DNA of 44,940 bases from Amphritea sp. (GCA_025800245.1 JAOXSA010000442.1:1-44940); one strand, 5' to 3'; shown: positions 1 through 8,285, counted from the first letter of the stretch. Translations and numbers: made by a program. The notes: generated by a model not told the origin, from the sequence alone.

Positions 1-14
1 TCAGCAATATCAAA

Positions 15-410
15 ATGCTGGATCTGACAATGGCCGACTCACAAACAGAGCGTGCTTCGAAAGGGTCGGGCCCTATCAGCGTTGAAGAGCTGCTCGCGCA
101 GGCCAGGGACAACTCTTCCGCAGACAAGACTGCACAAACCACCAATCAGGAGCTGTATCTGCAATTCGATCAGAACCGACAGCTGATGACAGCCACCGAA
201 GAAACTCAGCTCCTGCATTTTGCCCTCGAAGCAAACAGTTCTCTGTTTCTTGATTGCGCGCCGGGTCAGCATCCGGATCAGTTTGCTGCGGCCAGCATCG
301 CCATTCAGCGTTGTCAGCAGATCAGTCTGTTCCTTCGTGAGAAGTCAGTTCGCAGTGAAGTACAGCTGTCACCGCAGTTGCAGGTTAATCAGGTTCGGGT
401 GTCCCGCTAA
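15..410 (+). CDS. Small OmpA-like C-terminal domain protein (N-terminus possibly outside window)
   Basis: The frame is open from the first bases of the window, so the protein may begin upstream; ATG codons at 15 and 30 are possible starts. The first 45 residues are polar and low in complexity. Residues about 46-131 follow a beta-alpha-beta-alpha-beta pattern like the OmpA/MotB peptidoglycan-binding fold: LYLQF strand, a helix around QLLHFALEAN, LFLDC strand, then AIQRCQQISLFLREK, which resembles the 'A.RA..I...L...G' helix of that family, and a final strand. The conserved Asp and Arg of true OmpA domains are not convincing. It ends 46 bp before the chain-length gene and is probably the upstream member of the same EPS operon. 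A periplasmic role is inferred; no signal peptide is visible in the part present. Confidence 0.5.
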   Translation: MLDLTMADSQTERASKGSGPISVEELLAQARDNSSADKTAQTTNQELYLQFDQNRQLMTATEETQLLHFALEANSSLFLDCAPGQHPDQFAAASIAIQRCQQISLFLREKSVRSEVQLSPQLQVNQVRVSR

Positions 411-455
411 GGCGGGGTCATTCGATCTCATCGGTCAAAAACGAGAGAGTATAAG

Positions 456-1982
456 ATGATTCGTAGCGCACTGGTCAAAAACCTCGCCTCACTCCTCTGG
501 GCAGGCTGGCGCCGTCGTTATCTGATCGCGATGCCGATTCTGCTGATGCCCTTTGTCGGGCTGACGGTCGGCATTCTGTCACCGAAGAAGTATGAAACCA
601 GTACCACCATTCTGTTTCAGGAAGCCTCTGAACATAACCCTTTTCTGGAAGATCTGGCCATCGCTACCAACCTGCGTAACCGCATGGAGGCACTGAATGC
701 TCTACTGCACAGCCGCCACATTCTGGCCAGTGTCGCCTGGCAACGGAAACTGATCACTGAAGAGATGGATGAGAAAAGCAAAGCTCAGGTGATCGCCGAG
801 TTATCACAGGCATTGAAGGCGCGCCTGGTGGGCGACAATCTGATTAAGATCAGCTACCGCGCAGAAGACAAAAGCCAGATGAAAGAGACCCTGTCGATGG
901 TGAGTATGCGCTTTGTCGAGCGGGTACTGGCACCACAGCGCTCCTCCATCATTCAATCCGAAAGCTTTCTTTCCCAGGAACTGGAAGCCCGTCGCGGCGA
1001 CCTGCAAACCGCGGAACAGGCGCTGGCCGAATACAAGAACCGATACGCCAGTGAACTACCACGCTTACATACAGCAAATGTTGCGCGCCTTTCTGAGCTA
1101 CAGGCCTATCTGGCAGAACGCCGTATTGAGCTGGAAGGCGCAAAAGCAGCTCAGGCCAGTCTGGCACTACGTCTGTCACAAACCAACCCAGTGGTGGGCA
1201 AGATAGAAGAAGCCATTATCAATGTCATGGCCGAACTGACTCAACTGCGAGCCCGTTATACCGATGAGCACAGCGAGGTCCAGAATGTACTGGCCCGGAT
1301 GCAAGCGCTGGAGAAAGAACGTAACCGTATTCTGGCGCAGATGCAGAAACTGAATCAGGGCGATCTGAAAAAGGCACGTCTGGAGCGCCTATGGGCCATC
1401 GCTACTACCACTCAGGAAACTGAAAATGGCAGTACTCAACACCCTCTGCTGATCTCTCAGCTGGAGCGGCTGCAGCAGGCAGACGACCATATCGAGCGCC
1501 TGAATAAAGAGGTGACCTCGCTGAGCAGTGAAATCGAAAAGCTGCAGGCCAGAGTCAATGGCTACGGTCAGCACGAGCGTCGTCTGAAAGAGCTGGAACG
1601 AGACATTCAGGTGCGCCAGAAAATTTATCAGGATCTGGCCGAGCGCTATGAGATGGCCCGTGTAACCCGGTCTTTAGGCAAAAACGAAGAGAGTGAGCGG
1701 GTCAAACTGATTGATCCGCCCTTCGACCCGCTGGCGCCGATCAATATGCCGATTCCGGTGTTCGTCATTGCCGGTTTTGTCGCCGGGATCGGTCTGGGTA
1801 TGGGCCTGGCACTGATCGCGGAACTACTGGATACCACCATCCGCCGTAAAGATACCCTCAGCGAGATGCTGCAGGTACCCGTGCTGGCCCGGATTCCAGC
1901 GATGGCCGTTATACAAAAGCCGGCCGACTCATCAGACCGCTCTGAAAACAAGCATCCCGTTAAACAGGAGAAACGACCATGA
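456..1982 (+). CDS. Polysaccharide chain-length determinant / GumC-Wzz family (PCP) protein
   Basis: This 508-residue inner-membrane polysaccharide co-polymerase should control chain length and couple polymerisation to export of an exopolysaccharide. It has an N-terminal membrane segment at about residues 22-43 (after a WRRRY basic stretch), a Wzz-type start (PKKYETSTTILF), a long periplasmic coiled coil (about 170-390, heptads rich in E/L/R) and a second membrane segment at about 430-455 preceded by a Pro-rich stretch (DPPFDPLAPINMPIP). That is the usual GumC/EpsF layout. It ends soon after the second membrane segment, so it lacks the cytoplasmic tyrosine-kinase domain of Wzc; a separate Wzc/CpsD-like protein lies 6 kb downstream. 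An AGAG stretch (GAGAGAG) lies just upstream of the ATG. Its stop overlaps the next start (ATGA), so the two genes are translationally coupled. Confidence 0.88.
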   Translation: MIRSALVKNLASLLWAGWRRRYLIAMPILLMPFVGLTVGILSPKKYETSTTILFQEASEHNPFLEDLAIATNLRNRMEALNALLHSRHILASVAWQRKLITEEMDEKSKAQVIAELSQALKARLVGDNLIKISYRAEDKSQMKETLSMVSMRFVERVLAPQRSSIIQSESFLSQELEARRGDLQTAEQALAEYKNRYASELPRLHTANVARLSELQAYLAERRIELEGAKAAQASLALRLSQTNPVVGKIEEAIINVMAELTQLRARYTDEHSEVQNVLARMQALEKERNRILAQMQKLNQGDLKKARLERLWAIATTTQETENGSTQHPLLISQLERLQQADDHIERLNKEVTSLSSEIEKLQARVNGYGQHERRLKELERDIQVRQKIYQDLAERYEMARVTRSLGKNEESERVKLIDPPFDPLAPINMPIPVFVIAGFVAGIGLGMGLALIAELLDTTIRRKDTLSEMLQVPVLARIPAMAVIQKPADSSDRSENKHPVKQEKRP

Positions 1983-3070
1983 AACCCGTAATCGTTCAGG
2001 TGGTTCAGCACCTCCGTCCCGGCGGTATTGAAACCATGGCGCTGGATCTGTTGCAGCAGCTGCGCCAGAAAGCTGAGGTCTATATCTTCAGTCTTGAAGG
2101 TGATGAACAAAGCGCTATCAGCGACTGGCCCCGTCTTGCACAGGTTAAAGATCAGCTGCGCTTCTTCAACAAACAACCGGGACTCAGCTTTAATATGATC
2201 GGCCAGCTGAGACAGGCAATGCATGAAGTCAATGCCAGTGCCGTGCATACCCACCATATCGGCCCGCTGCTCTATGGCGGTGGCGCCGCCCGGTTAGAAG
2301 GGCTGATCCATGTGCATACCGAGCATGATGCATGGCATCTGAATGCGATCGCCAACCGGCGTTTGCAGAGTATGCTGATCCGTCTGATACGTCCGCAGCT
2401 GGTCGCCGACTGTGAGGCTGTTGCATTTGAATTGCTGCATCACTTCCCGTTCAGCGAACCAAAAGTGATTCTGAACGGCATTGATACTGAGCACTTTGTA
2501 CCAGCGACGCCCGAGCAAAAACTGCAACGACGGAAACAGCTGGGCCTGCCTGCCGATGCCTGCCTGATTGGCTGCGCAGCACGGCTGGAATCGGTAAAGG
2601 GTCACGAATTTCTGCTCAAAGCCCTGAGCTACTCCTTTACTGATCTGAAGTTGGTACTGGCGGGCAGCGGCAGCCTGCGTAAGCATCTGGAAAAACAGGC
2701 AGAACGACTGGGCATCGGTGACCGGGTGATCTTTCTCGGCCATCTGGATGACACCCTGCCGTTCTATCAGGCCATCGATCTGTTCTGCCTCCCTTCTCTG
2801 AATGAAGGACTGCCGCTGTCACCACTGGAGGCACAGGCCTGCGGTGTGCCGGTGATCGTCACCGATGTCGGCGGCTGTCGCAGCATAGTCTGTCCGAAGT
2901 CCTGCGAACTGGTTAAACCAGGCAGTGCGAAGCAGCTGAACAACGCTATTCTGCGGTTACATTACCTGCCCAATCAGACCAGTCCCCGTCAGTTTGTACT
3001 GGGTACCGGCAACCTGAAACAAACTGCCGATGCCTATTTCAATCTGCTGGTCGGTCCACAGGAGGTGTAA
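1979..3070 (+). CDS. Glycosyltransferase family 4 (GT-B fold)
   Basis: This is a cytosolic retaining glycosyltransferase expected to add a sugar from a nucleotide donor to the lipid-linked EPS repeat unit. The N-terminal acceptor half opens with the GT4 pattern VVQHLRPGGIET. The C-terminal donor half contains a start-of-domain pattern (IGCAARLESVKGHEFLLKA) and the E-x7-E donor-site motif within LNEGLPLSPLEAQACGVPVI, followed by TDVGG. The length of 363 aa is normal for GT4. It resembles the sugar transferases linked to EpsH/XrtA-type EPS loci, but I cannot name the sugar. The gene overlaps the chain-length gene by four bases (ATGA), and the next gene starts one base after its stop. Confidence 0.87.
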   Translation: MKPVIVQVVQHLRPGGIETMALDLLQQLRQKAEVYIFSLEGDEQSAISDWPRLAQVKDQLRFFNKQPGLSFNMIGQLRQAMHEVNASAVHTHHIGPLLYGGGAARLEGLIHVHTEHDAWHLNAIANRRLQSMLIRLIRPQLVADCEAVAFELLHHFPFSEPKVILNGIDTEHFVPATPEQKLQRRKQLGLPADACLIGCAARLESVKGHEFLLKALSYSFTDLKLVLAGSGSLRKHLEKQAERLGIGDRVIFLGHLDDTLPFYQAIDLFCLPSLNEGLPLSPLEAQACGVPVIVTDVGGCRSIVCPKSCELVKPGSAKQLNNAILRLHYLPNQTSPRQFVLGTGNLKQTADAYFNLLVGPQEV

Positions 3071-3071
3071 C

Positions 3072-4310
3072 ATGAATACTCTGCTACTGACCCTGTTCGT
3101 CCTGCTATGGGGACTGATCGTTTACCACCATGTGATCTATCCGCTGATTATGACGCGCTTGCAGAAATGTAGCGCTCAAAGCTCTTATAAGAACTCATAT
3201 AAGGACTTAGATAAGAGCTCATATAAGAACTCAGCTCCAGTATCCCCAGCAACACTCAGAAGTATCTGTATTCTGGTGCCGGCGTATAACGAAGCCGGTG
3301 TTATCGCGGACAAGATCCGCAATGTTGCCAGCCTGGACTACCCCGTCGATAAGCTGGAGCTGATTATCGCCTGCGATGGCTGTACTGATGAGACGGCAGC
3401 CCTGGCCAGACTGGCCACAGCAGAACGGGAAAACCGTCATCTGAATGTGCGGGTTCTGTCGTTCAGTAAGAACAGCGGTAAAGTCGCCACCCTGAACTAT
3501 CTGATTCCACAGATCGATGCCGACATCGTCGCCCTGAGCGACGCCTCTGCCCTGATCTCCATGGATGCCTTGCAGGTCGCCAACCGCCACTTTGAGCAAC
3601 CAGATGTCGGGGTGGTTGCTGCGACCTATCGTCTGCTCAATCCCGGCAGCGACGGTGAGCAGAAGTACTGGGATTATCAGGTCAGTATCAAGCAGGGAGA
3701 AGCGGCTATCGGCAGCCCGGTAGGCGTCCATGGCGCTCTGTATTTTTTCCGCAAAGCGCTGTTTACCCCACTGGCGGCAGATACCATCAACGATGATTTT
3801 ATTCTGCCGATGCAGATCGTCAGTGAAGGTTACCGCGCTGTGTACGACTGCAATCTGATCGGTCTGGAGCTGGAGCAAGCCAGCCTGGATATGGATCAGC
3901 AACGCCGTATCCGTATCGCCGCCGGTAACTTCCAGCAGATGATCCGTCTGCCGGGCCTGTGGTCGCCAAAACTGGGCGGCACCGCATTCAGCTTTATTTC
4001 CGGTAAAGCGCTGCGGGCGCTGATGCCGCTGATCTTGCTGGCACAGCTGATCATCTGCCTGGTACTGGCACTAAGTTATGACAGCTTCGCACTGTTTAGC
4101 CTGCTACAAGTTTTCGGTATCAGTCTGGCCCGCTTGAGCCTGCTGCTACCTGACGATGCACTAGACCAATCCCCTGCATTAAAAGCTGTTTCAAAACCGC
4201 TGAAACTCGTGTTCTACCTGATCAACGGCTACTACAGCTGTCTGATCGGTACCTTCCGCTATCTGCTAAGACTGGATCGCGGTCACTGGCAATCTGTTTC
4301 TAAATCCTGA
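3072..4310 (+). CDS. Membrane glycosyltransferase family 2
   Basis: The start at ATG 3072 is chosen because GGAGGTG lies just upstream and it gives an N-terminal membrane anchor (LLLTLFVLLWGLIVYHHVIY); an in-frame ATG at 3030 would only add residues overlapping the previous gene. The GT2 domain (about residues 63-300) shows the entry motif ILVPAYNEAG, then IIACDGCTDET. A DAS sequence (LSDASAL) replaces the usual DxD. A DDF acceptor motif and QQRRIRIAAGN stand in place of QxxRW. Hydrophobic helices at about 320-400 suggest membrane association like cellulose/hyaluronan synthase-type GT2 enzymes. Residues 37-54 are a run of SSYK/NSYK-type tetrapeptides encoded by a 12-bp tandem repeat, unlike the rest of the protein and probably a linker insertion. 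Fourth gene of the EPS operon. Confidence 0.87.
   Translation: MNTLLLTLFVLLWGLIVYHHVIYPLIMTRLQKCSAQSSYKNSYKDLDKSSYKNSAPVSPATLRSICILVPAYNEAGVIADKIRNVASLDYPVDKLELIIACDGCTDETAALARLATAERENRHLNVRVLSFSKNSGKVATLNYLIPQIDADIVALSDASALISMDALQVANRHFEQPDVGVVAATYRLLNPGSDGEQKYWDYQVSIKQGEAAIGSPVGVHGALYFFRKALFTPLAADTINDDFILPMQIVSEGYRAVYDCNLIGLELEQASLDMDQQRRIRIAAGNFQQMIRLPGLWSPKLGGTAFSFISGKALRALMPLILLAQLIICLVLALSYDSFALFSLLQVFGISLARLSLLLPDDALDQSPALKAVSKPLKLVFYLINGYYSCLIGTFRYLLRLDRGHWQSVSKS
3180..3234 (+). repeat. 12-bp tandem repeat inside the GT2 gene
   Basis: Four and a half copies of a 12-bp unit close to AGCTCATATAAG (units at 3180, 3192, 3204, 3216, partial at 3228). Because 12 is divisible by three it stays in frame and adds four residues per unit (SSYK, NSYK, DLDK, SSYK, NS) between the membrane anchor and the catalytic domain. 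The same unit type recurs at 30096-30155. Confidence 0.85.
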
Positions 4311-4330
4311 ACCTGTATGAGGATCTGATT

Positions 4331-4966
4331 ATGAATACCTATATTCCAACCCAGGTAGTTATGGCAAAACGCACCATGGATATTGTGCTGTCTCTGATTG
4401 GACTGGCCCTGTGCCTGCTTCTGTCACCGTTTATCGCAGCCGCTATTTATATCAGCTCACCCGGCCCTGTGCTGTTCCGTCAGATGCGTATCGGCCACGC
4501 CGACAAAGAGAAAACCGAGATTTTCTGGATGTACAAGTTCCGCACCATGCGTCTGGATGCCGAAGCCAAAACCGGTGCTGTCTGGGCTAAAGAGAAAGAC
4601 CCTCGCGTCACCACGGTTGGCCGCTTCCTGCGCAAGACCCGTCTGGATGAGCTGCCACAGCTATATAACGTGCTGCGGGGTGATATGTCACTGATCGGGC
4701 CGCGTCCGGAACGCCCTGGCTTCTATCAGAAACTGGAGCATGCGATCCCTTACTTTGCCGAACGTACCTGGGGTCTGAAGCCCGGTATCACCGGACTGGC
4801 ACAGGTGAATCAGGGCTACGACCGGGATATCGAAGATGTGCGTAGCAAAGTCGGCTTTGACCATGCCTACGCGCTGAGCCTGAGTGGCTTTATGACCTGG
4901 TTGCGCTCCGACCTGAGCATTATCTTCCGTACCGTAATGGTGATGGTGTGTGGTCGGGGGCAGTAA
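4331..4966 (+). CDS. Undecaprenyl-phosphate sugar-phosphate transferase (initiating glycosyltransferase)
   Basis: This 211-residue monotopic membrane protein should transfer a sugar-1-phosphate from a nucleotide sugar to undecaprenyl phosphate, the first step of repeat-unit synthesis. It matches the catalytic domain of the bacterial sugar transferase (WbaP/PglC) family: the KRTMDIVLS start and a hydrophobic re-entrant helix (about 15-40), then [44 protein letters not shown] (seen here with the DE pair and GPRP), and [11 protein letters not shown] near residues 155-165. It has no N-terminal four-helix CoA-binding-like extension, so it is the short form. It is the last gene of the first EPS transcription unit; a REP-like hairpin follows 34 bases after the stop. 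Confidence 0.9.
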   Translation: MNTYIPTQVVMAKRTMDIVLSLIGLALCLLLSPFIAAAIYISSPGPVLFRQMRIGHADKEKTEIFWMYKFRTMRLDAEAKTGAVWAKEKDPRVTTVGRFLRKTRLDELPQLYNVLRGDMSLIGPRPERPGFYQKLEHAIPYFAERTWGLKPGITGLAQVNQGYDRDIEDVRSKVGFDHAYALSLSGFMTWLRSDLSIIFRTVMVMVCGRGQ

Positions 4967-5000
4967 TACACCAATATCATTTCTAGTATGTATCAATATA

Positions 5001-5070
5001 AATCGCGGCAAGATGCCGCTCCCACAAACCTGATTTCTACCTGTGGGAGCGGCATCCTGCCGCGATTTTT
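5001..5070. terminator. REP-like inverted repeat acting as terminator of the EPS unit
   Basis: Two arms of about 26 nt (5001-5027 and 5041-5066; core TGTGGGAGCGGCAT and its complement) form a long imperfect hairpin followed directly by a run of eight T residues. The arms resemble the TGTGGGAGCGGC REP sequences common in pseudomonads and relatives. Position and T-tract suit rho-independent termination on the + strand. Confidence 0.75.
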
Positions 5071-5104
5071 TTTCGCGTACAACAATCTGACTTCTCACTC
5101 CGCC

Positions 5105-5117
5105 TCGCAAAATGCGA
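5105..5117. promoter_or_regulatory. 13-bp dyad, candidate enhancer site for a LuxO-type activator
   Basis: TCGCA-AAA-TGCGA is a perfect 5-3-5 dyad lying 75 bp upstream of the sigma-54 promoter. LuxO sites have the form TTGCA-N3-TGCAA, so spacing and bases are close. The NtrC/LuxO-like regulator encoded at 11453-12922 is the obvious candidate. Binding is inferred. Confidence 0.4.
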
Positions 5118-5191
5118 ACGGTCTCAATCCGCTTTATAAAAAAATCTGCTCCAGAACACAAAAGCCTTTAAATATCATATAGATAAACGAA

Positions 5192-5207
5192 TGGCACAGG
5201 CCTTGCT
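5192..5207 (+). promoter_or_regulatory. Sigma-54 promoter (-24/-12) of the STAS-SLBB operon
   Basis: TGGCAC-N5-TTGCT matches the RpoN consensus exactly, with the GG and GC dinucleotides 12 bp apart. It points toward the STAS gene 195 bp downstream and lies after the terminator of the upstream EPS unit. A sigma-54 activator gene lies in the same cluster. Confidence 0.82.
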
Positions 5208-5247
5208 AAATCTTTACTGAACAAAAAGTTTTGATAAACCCACAGTA

Positions 5248-5387
5248 GAGGCTGTTTAAAAACGTAATGAGCGCAGGCTAGAGAAGGCAAAAACCGACGA
5301 AAAAGCGCAGTTTACTGAAGTAAATGAGCATTATGAGTCGATTTTTAACGCCCTGTAGACAAGTCGCAATAGTTTTTACACGGCCTC
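5248..5387. mobile_element. 140-bp MITE-like element with terminal inverted repeats
   Basis: The ends are imperfect inverted repeats (GAGGCTGTTTAAAAAC at the left; the right end read inward is GAGGCCGTGTAAAAAC). Inside there is further dyad structure around TTTAC-TGA-AGTAAA. There is no coding capacity. It lies between the sigma-54 promoter and the STAS start codon, so it forms most of the predicted leader. Similar GGCTGTTTAAAAAC-ended elements are, from memory, scattered in marine gammaproteobacteria. No convincing target duplication is visible. Confidence 0.6.
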
Positions 5388-5402
5388 ATAAGGAGTGTCG
5401 TT

Positions 5403-5699
5403 ATGTCTATTCCAATTACACAACAGGATCTATCTCTGACAATTGAAGGCTCACTGGATGCCCTGGCGGTTGAAACCCTGCGTCCGCAGTTTGATGCCCT
5501 GGTGCAGGATGAAACCGATGTCGTCATCAATATGGATAAAGCCGAGTTTATCGACTCATCCGGTATCGGTGCCATCGTGTTTCTGTTTAAACGTCTGCGG
5601 GCACTGGATCGCAATCTCAGTCTGGCGGGGGTACATGGTCAACCATTGGAACTAATGAAACACCTGCGCATTGATCAGTCCATCCAGGTTAACCGCTGA
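5403..5699 (+). CDS. STAS-domain anti-sigma factor antagonist
   Basis: A 98-residue single STAS domain. The phosphorylation motif FIDSSGIGAIV places the expected phosphoserine at Ser52, right after Asp51, as in SpoIIAA (DSSG). Such proteins are phosphorylated by a HATPase-type anti-sigma/kinase and reactivated by a PP2C phosphatase, and in EPS loci often switch partner proteins other than sigma factors. The HATPase-REC-PP2C protein encoded at 9848-11350 carries both opposing activities and is the likely partner (inference). AAGGAG lies just before the ATG. It is the first gene of the sigma-54-driven operon; the lipoprotein gene follows directly. Confidence 0.88.
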   Translation: MSIPITQQDLSLTIEGSLDALAVETLRPQFDALVQDETDVVINMDKAEFIDSSGIGAIVFLFKRLRALDRNLSLAGVHGQPLELMKHLRIDQSIQVNR

Positions 5700-5710
5700 A
5701 GGTGATGCCG

Positions 5711-6112
5711 ATGCTTCTCTTACGCCTGTTACGTCTGTTCACCCTGCTTGCCATATCAGGCCTGCCGCTGCAGGGCTGCTTCTACATGGTTGAGGAAGGC
5801 AAAGGCGGTGTTGCCGAACGCTTTCCGATTCCAGCTCAGCATCTGACGTTATCGCAACGGCTGATGCGCTGCGAAGCGGCAATGTCAGCCCAGCATCTGC
5901 AAGGTAAAACGGAACGCTACCCAGCACTTTACAAGGAAACCCAGGCGATGCTGACAGAGAGTCGCCGGCTGTTTAAAGCGGAGTTCTATCAGCAGGCGGA
6001 ACTGACGCTGGAACCGGTCGAACAGGTATTACAGATGATGCACCAGAACCTGCACCTGAAAGCGGTCAGCCATCTGTGCCAGGACACACCCACCCGGGAG
6101 GTTTGTTTATGA
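5711..6112 (+). CDS. Small lipoprotein of the EPS export operon
   Basis: ATG 5711 is preferred over GTG 5702 and ATG 5705 because AAGGTG then has proper spacing. The 133-residue product begins with a lipoprotein signal (hydrophobic stretch LLRLFTLLAISG) and a lipobox LQGC with the lipidated Cys at residue 23. The rest is largely helical and has no motif I recognise. It is in the position where a pilotin- or DUF-type EPS secretion lipoprotein sits, immediately upstream of the Wza-like gene, which it overlaps by four bases (ATGA). Membrane anchoring is well supported; the function is unknown. Confidence 0.75.
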   Translation: MLLLRLLRLFTLLAISGLPLQGCFYMVEEGKGGVAERFPIPAQHLTLSQRLMRCEAAMSAQHLQGKTERYPALYKETQAMLTESRRLFKAEFYQQAELTLEPVEQVLQMMHQNLHLKAVSHLCQDTPTREVCL

Positions 6113-8199
6113 AAACGTTAATTCGAATCCTATGCTTATTACTGCTGCCCATGCTGGCTACCGCAGATAACCTGCGTCCCGGTGACCGTCTGCAGATTAA
6201 GTTTCCGGGCGAGAGCGCGTTTGAGAAGAGTTTCCAGCTGGATCACGAAGGCATTATCACCCTGCCAGAAATTGGCAGTATCCGCCTCAGTGGTCAGACT
6301 CTGCCAGAAGCCCGCGAGCTGCTGAAGCAGAAACTCAGCCTGGCCTATAAGGATCTGAGTAAATTCGATCTGTTCCTACAGGAACGCCGTCTGTCTGTGA
6401 CCGTACTCGGGTATGTAAAGCAGCCAGGGCCTGTGGATCTGCCGGTACGGGCCAATGTGCAGATGGCCATCAACAGCGCCGGCGGCCTGGCTCAGGGTGC
6501 ACAGCTGGATAAACTGCAGATCCGCCGTTCCAGTGGCCTGATCGAGTTCGACTATAAGCATTACCTCGACAGTGGTAATCCAGCCTCCCTGCCACAACTG
6601 CAACCGATGGATGTGATCTTTGTACCGGCCTCTCCACTGATCGGTAATGTGCAGGTGGAGTTCGATGCCCGAACCCTGACCGCATCCGGCGATGCCGGTG
6701 AAGATGGTGAAGCGGTCAAAGTGTTCGGTGAAGTACACCGTCCCGGTACTTTTGGCTACAAGAAAGATGCTTCAGTGATGGATCTGATCATGCGTGCCGG
6801 TGGTGTCACCCGCTACGCCGGTATTGAGCAGATCCGTGTGATTCACAACGGCGAACCCTACCCGTTCAACATGCGTGAATACCTGGATACCGGTAATCCC
6901 GCCCTGATGCCTGAGATCCATCAGGGGGATGTGATCTTTATTCCACAAGCGACCGAGCAGGTGAAAAACGGCTCCCGCACCGTGTACGTGATGGGTGAAG
7001 TATTCAAACCTGGTGCGATGGAAATGGGCGATGGCAGCGGTTTCTATGATCTGCTGGCTACCGCTGGCGGCCCGACCCGGTTTGCAGAGACCCGTCAGAT
7101 CCGCATTATCCGTGCCAATGGTCAGGTTCAACCATTCGACCTGCAGGGCTATGTGGATGGCAGCGGCAAGGCTCAGTTGCCACGAATTCAGCCCGGTGAT
7201 GCCATTCTGGTACCGGAAAAAACCGACATGAATGAGAAAAGCTGGCTCAAGGTCCACCCGGATCGTGCGGTACGGATTATCGGTGCGGTGAATCGTCCAG
7301 GCCGCTATGAATGGGCCGATGAGATGACCCTGATGGATCTGATCGCTCACGCTGGCGGTCCGATTGCCAGCGCCGATACCGCACACCTGCAGATATTGCA
7401 GAAACGCAGTGGTGGTGTAACAGAGTCTGTCAGCTTTGACCTTAAGCATTTTCTGGATAAAGGCGGCAACATCCGTGATATTCCCCGCGTTAACGCCGGA
7501 GATACGGTGGTAATTCCGGAGTTACCTAAAGATCCGAACGACAACCGCTCTCAGTGGGTTCGTCAGTCCAGCGAGCGCTCTATCTATATCTTTGGTGAAG
7601 TCGGTGCGCCGGGCCGTTACGCCTTCAACGATGAGCTGAACTTTCTGGATATTCTTTCTGCGGCCCAGGGCCCGACCGGTCTGGCTGATCTGTCCAGCGT
7701 TCGTATTACGCACCGTAAAGGTGATCAGACTGAGGTCTCTCAGTTGAATCTGCACACCTACTTTCAAACCGGTGATGAGGCGCTACTGCCAGTGGTAAAG
7801 AATGAAGATGTGATCTTTATCCCGAAACAGGACCGGGCCTGGTTGGAAAAGCCGAAAGAGACTGTGGTGCGTGTTCTGGGCGCAGTAGCCCGTCCCGGTC
7901 GCTACACCTTTGATAACCATATGACCCTGCTGGATCTGCTGGCAGAGGCCGGCGGCCCGCAGAACTCAGCCCTGCAGGACCGGATTATGGTGATCAACCG
8001 TATCGACGGCGAAGCCCACTCCCGCCTGTTTGATCTGGTGGAGTTCGCCAAAAGCGGTGACTACAGCCGTCTGCCAGTGCTGCGTCCCGGTGACACCGTC
8101 TATGTGCCCAGCAAAGAGCAAAGCACCTGGTATCGCTTTGTCAGCACGTTGCAGGAATCGATCACGGTGTTCTCATTTGCCCATCTTTTGGGAATATAA
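6109..8199 (+). CDS. Wza-like polysaccharide export protein with multiple SLBB domains
   Basis: The start at 6109 is chosen by GGGAGG upstream and by the signal peptide it creates (MKTLIRILCLLLLPMLATA), giving 696 residues. The mature protein opens with the Poly_export domain (LRPGDRLQIKFPGE ... ITLPEIGSIRLSGQ). It continues with a series of about six SLBB-type beta-grasp repeats. Each has a G-V/A-x-RPG-x-Y/F strand, a LLA.AGG helix and a closing GD.I.VP segment (near residues 110, 215, 305, 390, 485 and 585). Wza/GumB relatives usually have two or three SLBB domains, so this is a long form. It should form the periplasmic/outer-membrane export channel and interact with the chain-length protein. 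There is no obvious C-terminal amphipathic Wza helix. Confidence 0.9.
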   Translation: MKTLIRILCLLLLPMLATADNLRPGDRLQIKFPGESAFEKSFQLDHEGIITLPEIGSIRLSGQTLPEARELLKQKLSLAYKDLSKFDLFLQERRLSVTVLGYVKQPGPVDLPVRANVQMAINSAGGLAQGAQLDKLQIRRSSGLIEFDYKHYLDSGNPASLPQLQPMDVIFVPASPLIGNVQVEFDARTLTASGDAGEDGEAVKVFGEVHRPGTFGYKKDASVMDLIMRAGGVTRYAGIEQIRVIHNGEPYPFNMREYLDTGNPALMPEIHQGDVIFIPQATEQVKNGSRTVYVMGEVFKPGAMEMGDGSGFYDLLATAGGPTRFAETRQIRIIRANGQVQPFDLQGYVDGSGKAQLPRIQPGDAILVPEKTDMNEKSWLKVHPDRAVRIIGAVNRPGRYEWADEMTLMDLIAHAGGPIASADTAHLQILQKRSGGVTESVSFDLKHFLDKGGNIRDIPRVNAGDTVVIPELPKDPNDNRSQWVRQSSERSIYIFGEVGAPGRYAFNDELNFLDILSAAQGPTGLADLSSVRITHRKGDQTEVSQLNLHTYFQTGDEALLPVVKNEDVIFIPKQDRAWLEKPKETVVRVLGAVARPGRYTFDNHMTLLDLLAEAGGPQNSALQDRIMVINRIDGEAHSRLFDLVEFAKSGDYSRLPVLRPGDTVYVPSKEQSTWYRFVSTLQESITVFSFAHLLGI

Positions 8200-8285
8200 A
8201 ACTTAACGGCTTCCGATCAGTGACTTTCGATCAGTGGCTTCAAACCAGGGCCTTGCAGATAGCCCGGCATACAGAGGAAGCAACC

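Noticed and set aside
3030-3071. Upstream start for the GT2 gene
   Set aside because: It would overlap the end of the GT4 gene and add residues before the membrane anchor; GGAGGTG supports ATG 3072.
3231-3902. 223-codon frame antisense to the GT2 gene
   Set aside because: Overlaps conserved GT2 motifs on the other strand, with no RBS or family pattern.
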